DNA of 64,000 nucleotides from Sphaerotilus montanus (GTDB lineage: Bacteria > Pseudomonadota > Gammaproteobacteria > Burkholderiales > Burkholderiaceae_C). The stretch is taken from contig NZ_JACCFH010000001.1 in assembly GCF_013410775.1 (NCBI RefSeq), positions 1,116,001 through 1,180,000 of the forward strand. The letters are read 5' to 3'. Shown piece by piece: positions 42,446 through 49,877 of the stretch. Below the pieces are notes generated by a model. The model was given only the letters and a program-made list of their open reading frames with translations. It had not been told where the DNA came from and did not search any database. Within the stretch, counting starts at the first letter, position 1; each line of letters opens with the position of its first letter. A program made the translations under genes and the position numbers.

Positions 42446-42462
42446 TGCACCAATGATGTGCA
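42446..42462. promoter_or_regulatory. NtrC-binding site candidate
   Basis: TGCACCAATGATGTGCA fits the NtrC dyad TGCAC-N7-GTGCA with perfect 5-bp arms. It is 105-136 bp from the sigma-54 element, at a normal activator distance, and starts right after the stop of the CinA-like gene. Confidence 0.68.
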
Positions 42463-43260
42463 TCAACGCACCATTTCAGGGCCCAGTGGAATGTCCGGGG
42501 ACTGCAAGCCCTGCAACAGGGCCGCATAGGCTTGCAGCAGCCCGGATCCGGGTCGCCCCTTGACCCCGAGTTCGATGTGCCGGCCATGCACCGGATGGTC
42601 GACGCTGGGCAGGCTGAACACCTTGATGCCATCGAACCGGGCCTCGATGTCGATCATCAGCGGCGTGAGGCTGGCCTCCATCGAGCCATAGACGATGACC
42701 GAGCGCTCTTCCTGTGCCCCTGCGCCATGCAGGTGGGCATAGCGGGTGTCGAGCAGCGCCTCGATCATCGGGTGTGCCATCACGGGAAAGCCGGGCACGA
42801 AATGCACGTCGCCGACCGAGAAGCCGGGGATCTTGTTGTACGGGTTCGGGATGATCTGCGCGCCGACCGGGAAGACGCCCATGTTCGTGCGGTGGATGGT
42901 GTCGGGGTGGTTCGGATCGTCGCTCCAGCCCTTCTCGATGGCCATCTGGCGCACGCGCTCCATGATGAGTTCGTAGGCTTCCGGGTGGAGCGCCAGCGGC
43001 ACGCCGAGTGCTGCGGCCGCGCACTGGCGCGTGTGGTCGTCCGGGGTCGCGCCGATGCCGCCGCAGGAGAACACCACGTCGCCACTGGCAAAGGCCGTGC
43101 GCAGCGTGTCGGTGATGCGGCGCGGGTCGTCGCCGACGTAGGTGCACCAGGCCAGCGCCAGCCCGCGGGCCGACAGCAGTTCGATGACCTTGGCGAGGTG
43201 CTTGTCCTGGCGTTTGCCCGAGAGGATCTCGTCGCCGATGATGATGAGGCCGAAGTTCAT
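42463..43260 (-). CDS. CinA-like molybdopterin-binding domain protein
   Basis: A 265-residue protein with the MoCF/CinA N-terminal domain: FGLIIIGDEILSGKRQDKH, DVVFSCGGIGATPDDHTRQ and a GVFPVGAQIIPNPYNKIPGF loop. Many such proteins act on damaged nicotinamide nucleotides or ADP-ribose; the C-terminal amidase domain of full CinA is missing. The start at 43260 is an ATG. Its upstream neighbour overlaps as ATGA, so it is likely coexpressed with the EI24-type gene. Its last base abuts the NtrC site of glnA. Confidence 0.9.
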   Translation of the reverse strand: MNFGLIIIGDEILSGKRQDKHLAKVIELLSARGLALAWCTYVGDDPRRITDTLRTAFASGDVVFSCGGIGATPDDHTRQCAAAALGVPLALHPEAYELIMERVRQMAIEKGWSDDPNHPDTIHRTNMGVFPVGAQIIPNPYNKIPGFSVGDVHFVPGFPVMAHPMIEALLDTRYAHLHGAGAQEERSVIVYGSMEASLTPLMIDIEARFDGIKVFSLPSVDHPVHGRHIELGVKGRPGSGLLQAYAALLQGLQSPDIPLGPEMVR

Positions 43261-44165
43261 GGGAGGGCGATGGGTGGGAAGGAATCGGGGCCGGAGCCGG
43301 TGGTCGGGCTGCCCGGCAAGGCAGGTGCGGCGGGTGCAGGCTGCACCACCGGCGGCAGCACCTCGACGGCCTGTTCACGGCGCAGCGCGTCCAGCGCGGC
43401 CAGGCTGTAATGCGTGAACCACAGCGCCGCCAGCACGAACACCAGCGTGTAGAGCCAGACGAACACCGGGATCAGCAGCGGCATCATCGGCAGCGCCAGC
43501 GCCCCCATCGCCCAGATCAGCGACGGCGCCGCGCCCAGGTAGCCCGAGACGACGCCGATCACCAGCAGCGGCGTGCGGTGGCGGCGCATGATGGCCAGGC
43601 GCTCCTCGTGGGTGGCATGGTCGGACAGCGCGTCGTAGACCATCACGCGGTAGGTCAGCCAGCCCCAGATGAGCGGCGGCACCAGCAGCGCCAGCGGCGG
43701 GATCACCCACAGCGGCAGGCTGACGACCATCACCACCAGCGCCAGCAGCGTCGAGCCCAGCGACCACCACAGCGCCTGCCACCAGCGCCCGCCGTGGCGG
43801 CGCTCCAGCGTCTCGAAGCGGCGGCGGGCCACCAGGGTGACCACGGTCGAGCCCATGAACGCCGACACCAGCAGCAGCGACGCCACGATCATCACCGGCA
43901 CCGCCAGCACCACCACGACCAGCGGCCCGATCACGCTGCGGAAGACACCGCCGGTGAACTGGTCGATCCAGGCGGTGACGGGCGCCAGCAGCGGCGTGTC
44001 GAGCATGAACTGCCGCACGCCCTCGACCGCAGGATCCCAGAAGAACCACGCCAGCCCGAACGCGAGTCCGCCGAGCAGCAGCACCGGCAGCAGCGACAGG
44101 AAGATCACGCGCGGCAGCAGGCAGTAGCCCAGCGCGCGCCAGAAGGCATCAAGGACTTTGGACAT
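43257..44165 (-). CDS. EI24 domain (CysZ-like) membrane protein
   Basis: A 302-residue protein with about six membrane helices, beginning MSKVLDAFWRALGYCLLPRVI, of the EI24/CysZ family. CysZ imports sulphate, but the present member has a long Pro-rich tail (residues 275-302), and the substrate is not known. ATG at 44165 is preferred over 44177 because of the family start and a GGTGG sequence just upstream. It is translationally coupled to the CinA-like gene. Confidence 0.88.
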   Translation of the reverse strand: MSKVLDAFWRALGYCLLPRVIFLSLLPVLLLGGLAFGLAWFFWDPAVEGVRQFMLDTPLLAPVTAWIDQFTGGVFRSVIGPLVVVVLAVPVMIVASLLLVSAFMGSTVVTLVARRRFETLERRHGGRWWQALWWSLGSTLLALVVMVVSLPLWVIPPLALLVPPLIWGWLTYRVMVYDALSDHATHEERLAIMRRHRTPLLVIGVVSGYLGAAPSLIWAMGALALPMMPLLIPVFVWLYTLVFVLAALWFTHYSLAALDALRREQAVEVLPPVVQPAPAAPALPGSPTTGSGPDSFPPIALP

Positions 44166-44222
44166 GCCCACCAGCATACCGACTCGGCGCCGGACCTGCT
44201 GAAGGCCTGCTTCCGCTGCCGC

Positions 44223-45218
44223 TCAGGCGCGCCCGAGCAGCCGCAGCACGCCCAGCCGCTGCTGCGCCCAGAAACCGCGCCCGTAGTCGCGCCCGCCCTC
44301 TTCGGGCAGCTGGTCGCGGATGCCGGTGGCGGTATCACCCGGCCGGCCCTCGAAGCGCGCGGTGCCGAACAGCATGTCCCACACGGGCAGCAGCACCGAG
44401 AAGTTGTGTCCGCCCAGCGTGCCCTTGCCGCGGGACTCGTGGCCCAGCCCCAGGCTGTGGTGGATGCGGTGGAAGTGCGGGCTGACCAGCAGCCGCTCGC
44501 CGAGCCAGCCGAACCGCAGACGCACGTTGGCGTGCGACAGGTTCTCGACGAGCTGCGACAGCGCCACCACGGCGACGAACTGCCCCGGTGCCACACCGAT
44601 CGCGTGGCCGATCTGCACGATGAGCACATCGACGATCAGCGAATCGAGCAGGTGGTTGCGGTTGTCGGTCCACATCGTCATCTGGCGCTGGCTGTGGTGC
44701 ACGGCGTGCAGCGCCCACCACCACCCGAACTGGTGCTGACCGCGGTGGATGAGGTAGTTGACCAGATCGAACACCACCAGGTAGGCCAGAAAGGACGCCA
44801 GCGCCGTGTCGGTCATCCCCGGCCACAGTGGTGCGATCAGCGTGTCGAGCTGCCAGCCCGTCACGCCCTGCACCGCCAGCCAGCCCCACAGCGTCTCCCA
44901 CAGCGGATCGACCGCGAAGAACAGCACCAGCCGGAACAGCCCGAGCTGGTGGACCAGTGTGTAGACCACGTCGGTGCGCACCGCCGCGCGGTCGGTGACG
45001 GCCTGGATCGGGCGCCAGCGCTGCAGCGACCCGAACACCCCCACGATGACGATCAACTGCAGCAGCCCGACCAGCAGCCAGCCGGTCGCGTTGTAGGCAT
45101 CCACCAGGATGGAGGCACCACCCAGCCCGAACACCACCGGCTGCACGAGGGTTTCGAACAGCCACTGCTGGGTCAGCCCGAAGGCCTCGACAAGCGTGTC
45201 GATCACGGTCACGTTCAT
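44223..45218 (-). CDS. Sterol desaturase/fatty acid hydroxylase family protein
   Basis: A 331-residue membrane protein with the di-iron histidine motifs of the family: HRGQH, HAVHHSQ and HFHRIHHS. Relatives hydroxylate or desaturate lipids using O2. The open frame begins further up at 45791, but the ATG at 45218 overlaps the deacetylase stop. It is the last gene of a three-gene unit with a polysaccharide deacetylase and a YVTN protein. Substrate not known. Confidence 0.92.
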   Translation of the reverse strand: MNVTVIDTLVEAFGLTQQWLFETLVQPVVFGLGGASILVDAYNATGWLLVGLLQLIVIVGVFGSLQRWRPIQAVTDRAAVRTDVVYTLVHQLGLFRLVLFFAVDPLWETLWGWLAVQGVTGWQLDTLIAPLWPGMTDTALASFLAYLVVFDLVNYLIHRGQHQFGWWWALHAVHHSQRQMTMWTDNRNHLLDSLIVDVLIVQIGHAIGVAPGQFVAVVALSQLVENLSHANVRLRFGWLGERLLVSPHFHRIHHSLGLGHESRGKGTLGGHNFSVLLPVWDMLFGTARFEGRPGDTATGIRDQLPEEGGRDYGRGFWAQQRLGVLRLLGRA

Positions 45219-46015
45219 GGTCCAGACCGTGTCGGCGTGGTGCGCAGGGCGTCCCGGTACGTCGGGTGCTCGGCGAGCGTCGCGAAACAGTGGCCGCGCT
45301 GCTGGAGACCGGTGAGCAACGGCTCCAGCACGGCGGGTGCCCACGGGTCCTGGCGCGACCAGATGCCCAGGTGCGCCAGCAGGATGTCGCCGGGGCGGAT
45401 GTCGCGCAGCGCCTTCTGCAGCAAGGTCGCGTTGGGGAACTTGTCGCTCGACAGCTCGTCGCCAAGAAACCCGGCCGGGCTCCACGGCACATGCGCCCAG
45501 CCGCACCGCGCCGCCGCCGCCAGCAGCGCGGGCGAGGTCTTGCCACCCGGCGCGCGGAACAGCGGCGCCATGCGCTGGCCGGTCATCTCGGTGAAGCGGG
45601 TGGCCGAGCGCTGCAGCTCGGCGCAGTAGGCCGCGGCGTCCATGCGCAGCGTGCGGTCGGCCTGCGGGCCGAAGGTCGGGCGCACGTCGAAGGCGCCATC
45701 GGCCCGGTCGGCACGCCAGTAGACGTGGTCGAAGGTGTGCGAGCCGAACAGGTGGCCCTCCGCCGCCCGCGCCTTCCACCAAGGCGCCCACTGCGCATCC
45801 AGGCTGCGGCCCTCGGTCTTCGTGCGCTCGCTGGCGAGGAAGAAGGTGGCCTGGACCTGCTGGCGCGCCAGCACCTCGGCCACCAGTGGCGCGACCCCCA
45901 TGTGGCCGGTGTCGAAGGTCAGGAACAGCGGCTTCTCGCAGGACGCCGACTGCGCGCTGCCGGCGACCAGCACCAAGGCGACCGCCGCCAGTCCTTGCGT
46001 GAACGAGCGCTTCAT
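45215..46015 (-). CDS. Polysaccharide deacetylase (NodB homology) with signal peptide
   Basis: A 266-residue exported carbohydrate esterase 4 protein. A signal peptide (cut near SAQSA) is followed by the NodB motifs FLTFDTGHMG (metal Asp), GSHTFDH (metal His pair), LFRAPGGKTS (arginine motif) and ILLAHLGIW. The first motif has Thr-Gly instead of the usual Asp-Gly, so one of the two aspartates is changed. The substrate may be a cell-wall or surface polysaccharide. It follows the YVTN gene by 7 bp and overlaps the desaturase gene by 4 bp. Confidence 0.92.
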   Translation of the reverse strand: MKRSFTQGLAAVALVLVAGSAQSASCEKPLFLTFDTGHMGVAPLVAEVLARQQVQATFFLASERTKTEGRSLDAQWAPWWKARAAEGHLFGSHTFDHVYWRADRADGAFDVRPTFGPQADRTLRMDAAAYCAELQRSATRFTEMTGQRMAPLFRAPGGKTSPALLAAAARCGWAHVPWSPAGFLGDELSSDKFPNATLLQKALRDIRPGDILLAHLGIWSRQDPWAPAVLEPLLTGLQQRGHCFATLAEHPTYRDALRTTPTRSGP

Positions 46016-46022
46016 CGAGTCC

Positions 46023-47165
46023 TCACAGCCGCCCGGCGTGCTCCAGCGTCCACACGCCGTGCGGCGACTTGCCGACGTTGATCTGGCGCACCACCTTCTT
46101 CTGCTCGGTGTCGATCACCGTCAGCTTGCCGGCCCAGCGCGAGGCCACAAAGATGAACTTGCGGTCGGGCGAGAGGTCCATGCAGTCCGGGCCGCTCGGC
46201 GCCGGGTAGTTGTCGACCACGGTGAGCGTCTGGGTGTCGATGCGGCTGATGGTGTTGGCCACGCGGTTGCTGACCAGCACATGCCGCTTGTCGCCCCAGG
46301 CGCGGAAGGCGTGGGCACCGGCGCCGGTCGGGATGCGCTTGACCAGCTTCGGCGGGTTGACGCTCACGTCATACGCCTCGACCACCGAGTCGCCGGTCAG
46401 CCCGACGAACAGCGTCTTGTCGTCGGCGCTCAGGAACACGTCGGCGGGCATCTTGCCGGAGGGCACCGTCCAGCGGGTGGTCTGGGTCGCCAGGTCAATC
46501 GACGTGATCTGGTCGTCGTCCTGGATGCTGCCGTAGACCACCGTGGACTTGGTGTCGATGATGACGTGGCTGGGCGTCTTGCCGGTGGCGGTGCGCTTGG
46601 CCAGGGCCAGCTCGAAACCGCCCGCCGCCGGGCGCGTGACGCGGTAGATGTCGATGTGGTTGAGCCGGTTGGCGGCCGTGACGAACCACTTCATGTCCGG
46701 CGAGAAGCGCAGCTGGTAGGGGTCGATGATGTCGGTCATCGTGCGCTGGATCTGGCCCGTGCGGGGATCGACCAGCGTGATGGTGTTGCCGACCGCGTTG
46801 GCCACCAGCAGCGACTTCTCGTCGGGCGAGAGGTAGAGGTGGTGCGGCTCCTTGCCGGTCGGCAGGCGGCGCAGTTCGGTCATCGTGACCGGATCGATCA
46901 CGCTGATGGTGGCGTCCAGCGAGTTCAGGACAAAGATCGGCGGGCGGCCCGGCGCGCCAGGCGAGGAAGCGGCGGACTCAGCAGAGGCGGCAGGTGCCGA
47001 AGCCGCGTCAACAGCCGAAGCGGCCAGACTGGACGCGGGCGACGACGCAGGCACGGGTGCGGATCCGGCCGTGGACGGCGCTGCGACTCCGGGCACACGG
47101 GCATCGCAGGCGGCCACCAGCAGTGCGGCGGCGGAGGAGAACACACAGGAGCGACGCGAGATCAT
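46023..47165 (-). CDS. YVTN-type beta-propeller lipoprotein
   Basis: A 380-residue lipoprotein. The signal ends with a lipobox (ALLVAAC), followed by a Ser/Ala/Pro-rich linker of about 55 residues and a seven-bladed YncE/YVTN propeller with repeated V-x-N-x-x-x-N-T-I-T/S-x-x-D (ANAVGNTITLVD, VSNRVANTISRID). These propellers bind or scaffold; no catalytic site is recognised. It starts a three-gene unit and begins at the ATG at 47165. The upstream open frame adds seven residues and is not used. Confidence 0.88.
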   Translation of the reverse strand: MISRRSCVFSSAAALLVAACDARVPGVAAPSTAGSAPVPASSPASSLAASAVDAASAPAASAESAASSPGAPGRPPIFVLNSLDATISVIDPVTMTELRRLPTGKEPHHLYLSPDEKSLLVANAVGNTITLVDPRTGQIQRTMTDIIDPYQLRFSPDMKWFVTAANRLNHIDIYRVTRPAAGGFELALAKRTATGKTPSHVIIDTKSTVVYGSIQDDDQITSIDLATQTTRWTVPSGKMPADVFLSADDKTLFVGLTGDSVVEAYDVSVNPPKLVKRIPTGAGAHAFRAWGDKRHVLVSNRVANTISRIDTQTLTVVDNYPAPSGPDCMDLSPDRKFIFVASRWAGKLTVIDTEQKKVVRQINVGKSPHGVWTLEHAGRL

Positions 47166-47279
47166 GCAGCGGGAGGTCCAGAACACGGTGCGGCAGTGTA
47201 CTGGTGGCTCCCGTCACGCCGCGTGCCCCCGCGCCCCCCTGCATGATCGCCATCACATCAGGGGGAAATCGGTCGCAGT

Positions 47280-48167
47280 TCAGGCCACGCCGTTGGCCTT
47301 GAACCACGCCAGGCAGCGCGCCCAGCCGTCCTGCGCCGCCGCTTGGCGGTAGCTCGGACGGTAGTCGGCGTGGAAGGCGTGGGGCGCGTCCGGGTAGACC
47401 ACGAACTCGGAACGCTTCGCGGCGGCACTGCCCGCGGCCAGCGCCACCTTCATCTTCTCGACCGTGTCCAGCGGGATGCCACCATCCTTCTCGCCGTACA
47501 GACCCAGCACCGCCCCCTTGAGGTCACCCGCCAGCTCCACCGGGTGCCGCGGCGTCAGCGCCGTCGCGTTGCCCACCAGCCGCCCGTACCACGCCACACC
47601 GGCCTTGATCGCCGGGTTGTGCGCCGCGTACAGCCACGTGATGCGGCCGCCCCAGCAGAAGCCGGTGATGCCCAGCCGCGCGGTGTCCCCGCCGTTGGCC
47701 GCTGCCCAGGCGACGGCGGCATCAAGGTCGCCCATGACCTGCGCGTCAGGCACCTTGCCGATGACCTCGCTCATGAGCTTGGCCATCTCGCCGTAGCTGC
47801 CCGCATCGCCCTGGCGCACGAACAGCTCGGGCGCGATCGCCAGGCAGCCCTGCCGGGCGAAGCGCTTGGCGACATCGGCGATGTGCTCGTGGACACCGAA
47901 GATCTCGCTGATCACCAGCACCACGGGCAGGTTCTTGCCCCCCGCCGGCGCCGCGCGGTAGGCCGGCATCTTGAAGCCGGCCACGTCGATCGTGACCTCG
48001 CCGACCACCAGTCCGTCGGATGGCGTGGTGATGACGTTCTGCGCCACGACCGGCAGCACCGCAGCGGCAAACCCGCTGCCGATGGCGGTCTGCACGAAGT
48101 TGCGCCGGGTGAAGTCCCGGGTGGGGGTGAGACTGTCGAACTCGGCGCGGTTCACGGGGTCGGTCAT
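47280..48167 (-). CDS. Dienelactone hydrolase family protein with Tat signal
   Basis: A 295-residue alpha/beta hydrolase. A twin-arginine signal (TRRNFVQTAIGSGFAAAVLP) is followed by the dienelactone hydrolase fold with the Cys nucleophile in GITGFCWGGRITW, Asp in LYGEKDGGIP and His in YPDAPHAFHADYR. It should act in the periplasm on lactones or esters. GGAG lies eight bases before the ATG at 48167. The frame extends to 48389 only through non-coding sequence. Divergent from ppx. Confidence 0.92.
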   Translation of the reverse strand: MTDPVNRAEFDSLTPTRDFTRRNFVQTAIGSGFAAAVLPVVAQNVITTPSDGLVVGEVTIDVAGFKMPAYRAAPAGGKNLPVVLVISEIFGVHEHIADVAKRFARQGCLAIAPELFVRQGDAGSYGEMAKLMSEVIGKVPDAQVMGDLDAAVAWAAANGGDTARLGITGFCWGGRITWLYAAHNPAIKAGVAWYGRLVGNATALTPRHPVELAGDLKGAVLGLYGEKDGGIPLDTVEKMKVALAAGSAAAKRSEFVVYPDAPHAFHADYRPSYRQAAAQDGWARCLAWFKANGVA

Positions 48168-48193
48168 GGGGAAACTCCGTTGCAGGGGGAAGG

Positions 48194-48210
48194 CGCATTC
48201 TAGGAATGCG
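48194..48210. promoter_or_regulatory. 17-bp palindrome in the divergent dienelactone hydrolase-ppx region
   Basis: CGCATTC, three bases (TAG), GAATGCG. The arms are perfect and the site is 27 bp before the hydrolase start, in the gap shared with ppx. It resembles an operator for a dimeric repressor; the regulator is unknown. Confidence 0.4.
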
Positions 48211-48267
48211 GGCGGTGGCGGGCGGTGCCCCGGACAAGCCCTCTGCCGGGACATGGACAATAGGGCC

Positions 48268-49812
48268 ATGCCATTCCAGAACGCCTCCACCGTGACCTCC
48301 ACTTCCACCGCCGGACCGTCCTGGCGCGGCGTGCTCGCGTCGATCGACATCGGCTCGAACAGCTTCCGCCTGGAGATCGGCCAGATCACCCGCGGCCGCT
48401 ACCGCCGCATCGATTACCTCAAGGACACCGTGCGCCTGGGTGCAGGCCTTGATGCCGACGGCCTGCTGAGCGAGGAAGCCGCGCTGCGCGGACTCGCCTG
48501 TCTGGCACGCTTTCGCACCCGGCTGGCCGGCATCCCGGCGAAGCAGTTGCGCGCCGTGGCGACCCAGACCCTGCGCGAGGCCACCAACCGCAACGCGTTC
48601 CTGGCCCGGGCCAGTGAAACGCTAGGGCATCCTGTCGAGGTGATCTCCGGCCGGGAAGAGGCCCGGCTAATCTACAAGGGCGTGGCGCGGCTGCAGCCTT
48701 CGGACCGGCAGCGCCTGGTCGTGGACATCGGCGGACGTTCGACCGAGATGATCATCGGCGTCGGCGCCACGCCGCTGCAGGCCGAGTCCTTCCGCATCGG
48801 CAGCGTCAGCCTGTCGATGCAGTATTTCGCCGATGGCTGCTTCACCGCCGAACGATTCCAGGCCGCCCAGATCGCCGCCGGCGCCGAACTGGAAGAGGCA
48901 CTGGCGCAGTTCTCCCACCAGCACTGGGTCGAGGCACTGGGCTCGTCGGGCACGGCCGGTGCGGTGTCCCAGTTGCTGGCCGCCAGCGGCATCACCGACG
49001 GCGCGATCACCCCCGAGGGCCTGCAATGGTGCATCCAGGAGTGCATCCGCGCCGGGCACCAGGACGCGCTGAAGCTGCCGGGCCTCAAGCCGGAACGCCG
49101 CGCGGTGCTCGGTGGCGGACTGGCCATCCTGAGCACGCTGGCGGCGCAGTTCGGCATCTCGGCACTGCAACCGGCACGCGGTGCGCTGCGCCAGGGCGTG
49201 ATCTTCGACCTCGAAGAGCGCCTGGCCGCCGACCGCGACCCGACCCACCACGACCTGCGCGACGACACCGTGGTCGATCTGCAGCAGCGTTTCCGCATCG
49301 ACGTGGCCCAGGCGCGGCGGGTGCAGGAGGTCGCTGGCCAGTTGCACCGGCAGGTGCAGCCCCGCGCCACGCTCGACCACCAGCGCGAACTCGGCTGGGC
49401 CGCCGCGCTGCACGAGATCGGCATGATGGTCTCGCACCACGACCACCACCGCCACAGCGCCTACCTGATCGGCCATGTGGACGCGCCCGGCTTCTCGCAG
49501 AACCAGCAGCGCCGGCTGGCCGATCTGGTGCTCGGCCACCGCGGCGGACTGCGCAAGATCGACGTGGCGCTGGCCGACCCCGTGCTGGCACAGCAGGTGC
49601 TGGCGCTGCGGCTGGCGGTGCTGCTCTGCCATGCCCGCAGCGCGCCCGAGCAACCGCTGCCGAGCCTGTCCACCGATGGTCGCCAGGTCCGCCTGGGCTT
49701 CACCGCGGACTGGGCCCGGGAACACCCCCGCACGCTGCACCTGCTGCAGGGCGAGGTGGAGGCGTGGGCCAAGGTCAGCGCCGTGCGCCTGCAGACCGTG
49801 CAAACCGGCTGA
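48268..49812 (+). CDS. ppx: Exopolyphosphatase
   Basis: Exopolyphosphatase or pppGpp phosphohydrolase of the GppA/Ppx family, which removes terminal phosphates from polyphosphate. The 514-residue protein has the actin-like phosphate loops (LASIDIGSNSFRLEIGQ, VDIGGRSTEMIIG) and the C-terminal HD-like helix domain with HEIGMMVSHHDHHRHSAYL. The ATG at 48268 is chosen; 48253 would add five residues. ppk follows 65 bp downstream on the same strand, so polyphosphate synthesis and breakdown are linked. Confidence 0.95.
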   Translation: MPFQNASTVTSTSTAGPSWRGVLASIDIGSNSFRLEIGQITRGRYRRIDYLKDTVRLGAGLDADGLLSEEAALRGLACLARFRTRLAGIPAKQLRAVATQTLREATNRNAFLARASETLGHPVEVISGREEARLIYKGVARLQPSDRQRLVVDIGGRSTEMIIGVGATPLQAESFRIGSVSLSMQYFADGCFTAERFQAAQIAAGAELEEALAQFSHQHWVEALGSSGTAGAVSQLLAASGITDGAITPEGLQWCIQECIRAGHQDALKLPGLKPERRAVLGGGLAILSTLAAQFGISALQPARGALRQGVIFDLEERLAADRDPTHHDLRDDTVVDLQQRFRIDVAQARRVQEVAGQLHRQVQPRATLDHQRELGWAAALHEIGMMVSHHDHHRHSAYLIGHVDAPGFSQNQQRRLADLVLGHRGGLRKIDVALADPVLAQQVLALRLAVLLCHARSAPEQPLPSLSTDGRQVRLGFTADWAREHPRTLHLLQGEVEAWAKVSAVRLQTVQTG

Positions 49813-49837
49813 AACTTCCGATGCGGCCACCCGCCCG

Positions 49838-49871
49838 CTGTCACGAACTGGTCACGCAGCGGGCCTAGGAT
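49838..49871 (+). promoter_or_regulatory. ppk: Pho-box-like element and -10 of ppk
   Basis: CTGTCAC (49838-49844), four bases, TGGTCAC (49849-49855): two 7-bp direct repeats with the 11-bp period of a PhoB box (CTGTCAT-N4-CTGTCAT). TAGGAT at 49866-49871 stands ten bases after it, where a PhoB-dependent -10 belongs. Transcription would begin about at the ppk ATG itself. Confidence 0.58.
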
Positions 49872-49877
49872 CGGGCC

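Noticed and set aside
43410-45629. 739-codon plus-strand frame opposite the EI24 and desaturase genes
   Set aside because: It is rich in Gln, His and Arg, as expected from reading transmembrane genes backwards.
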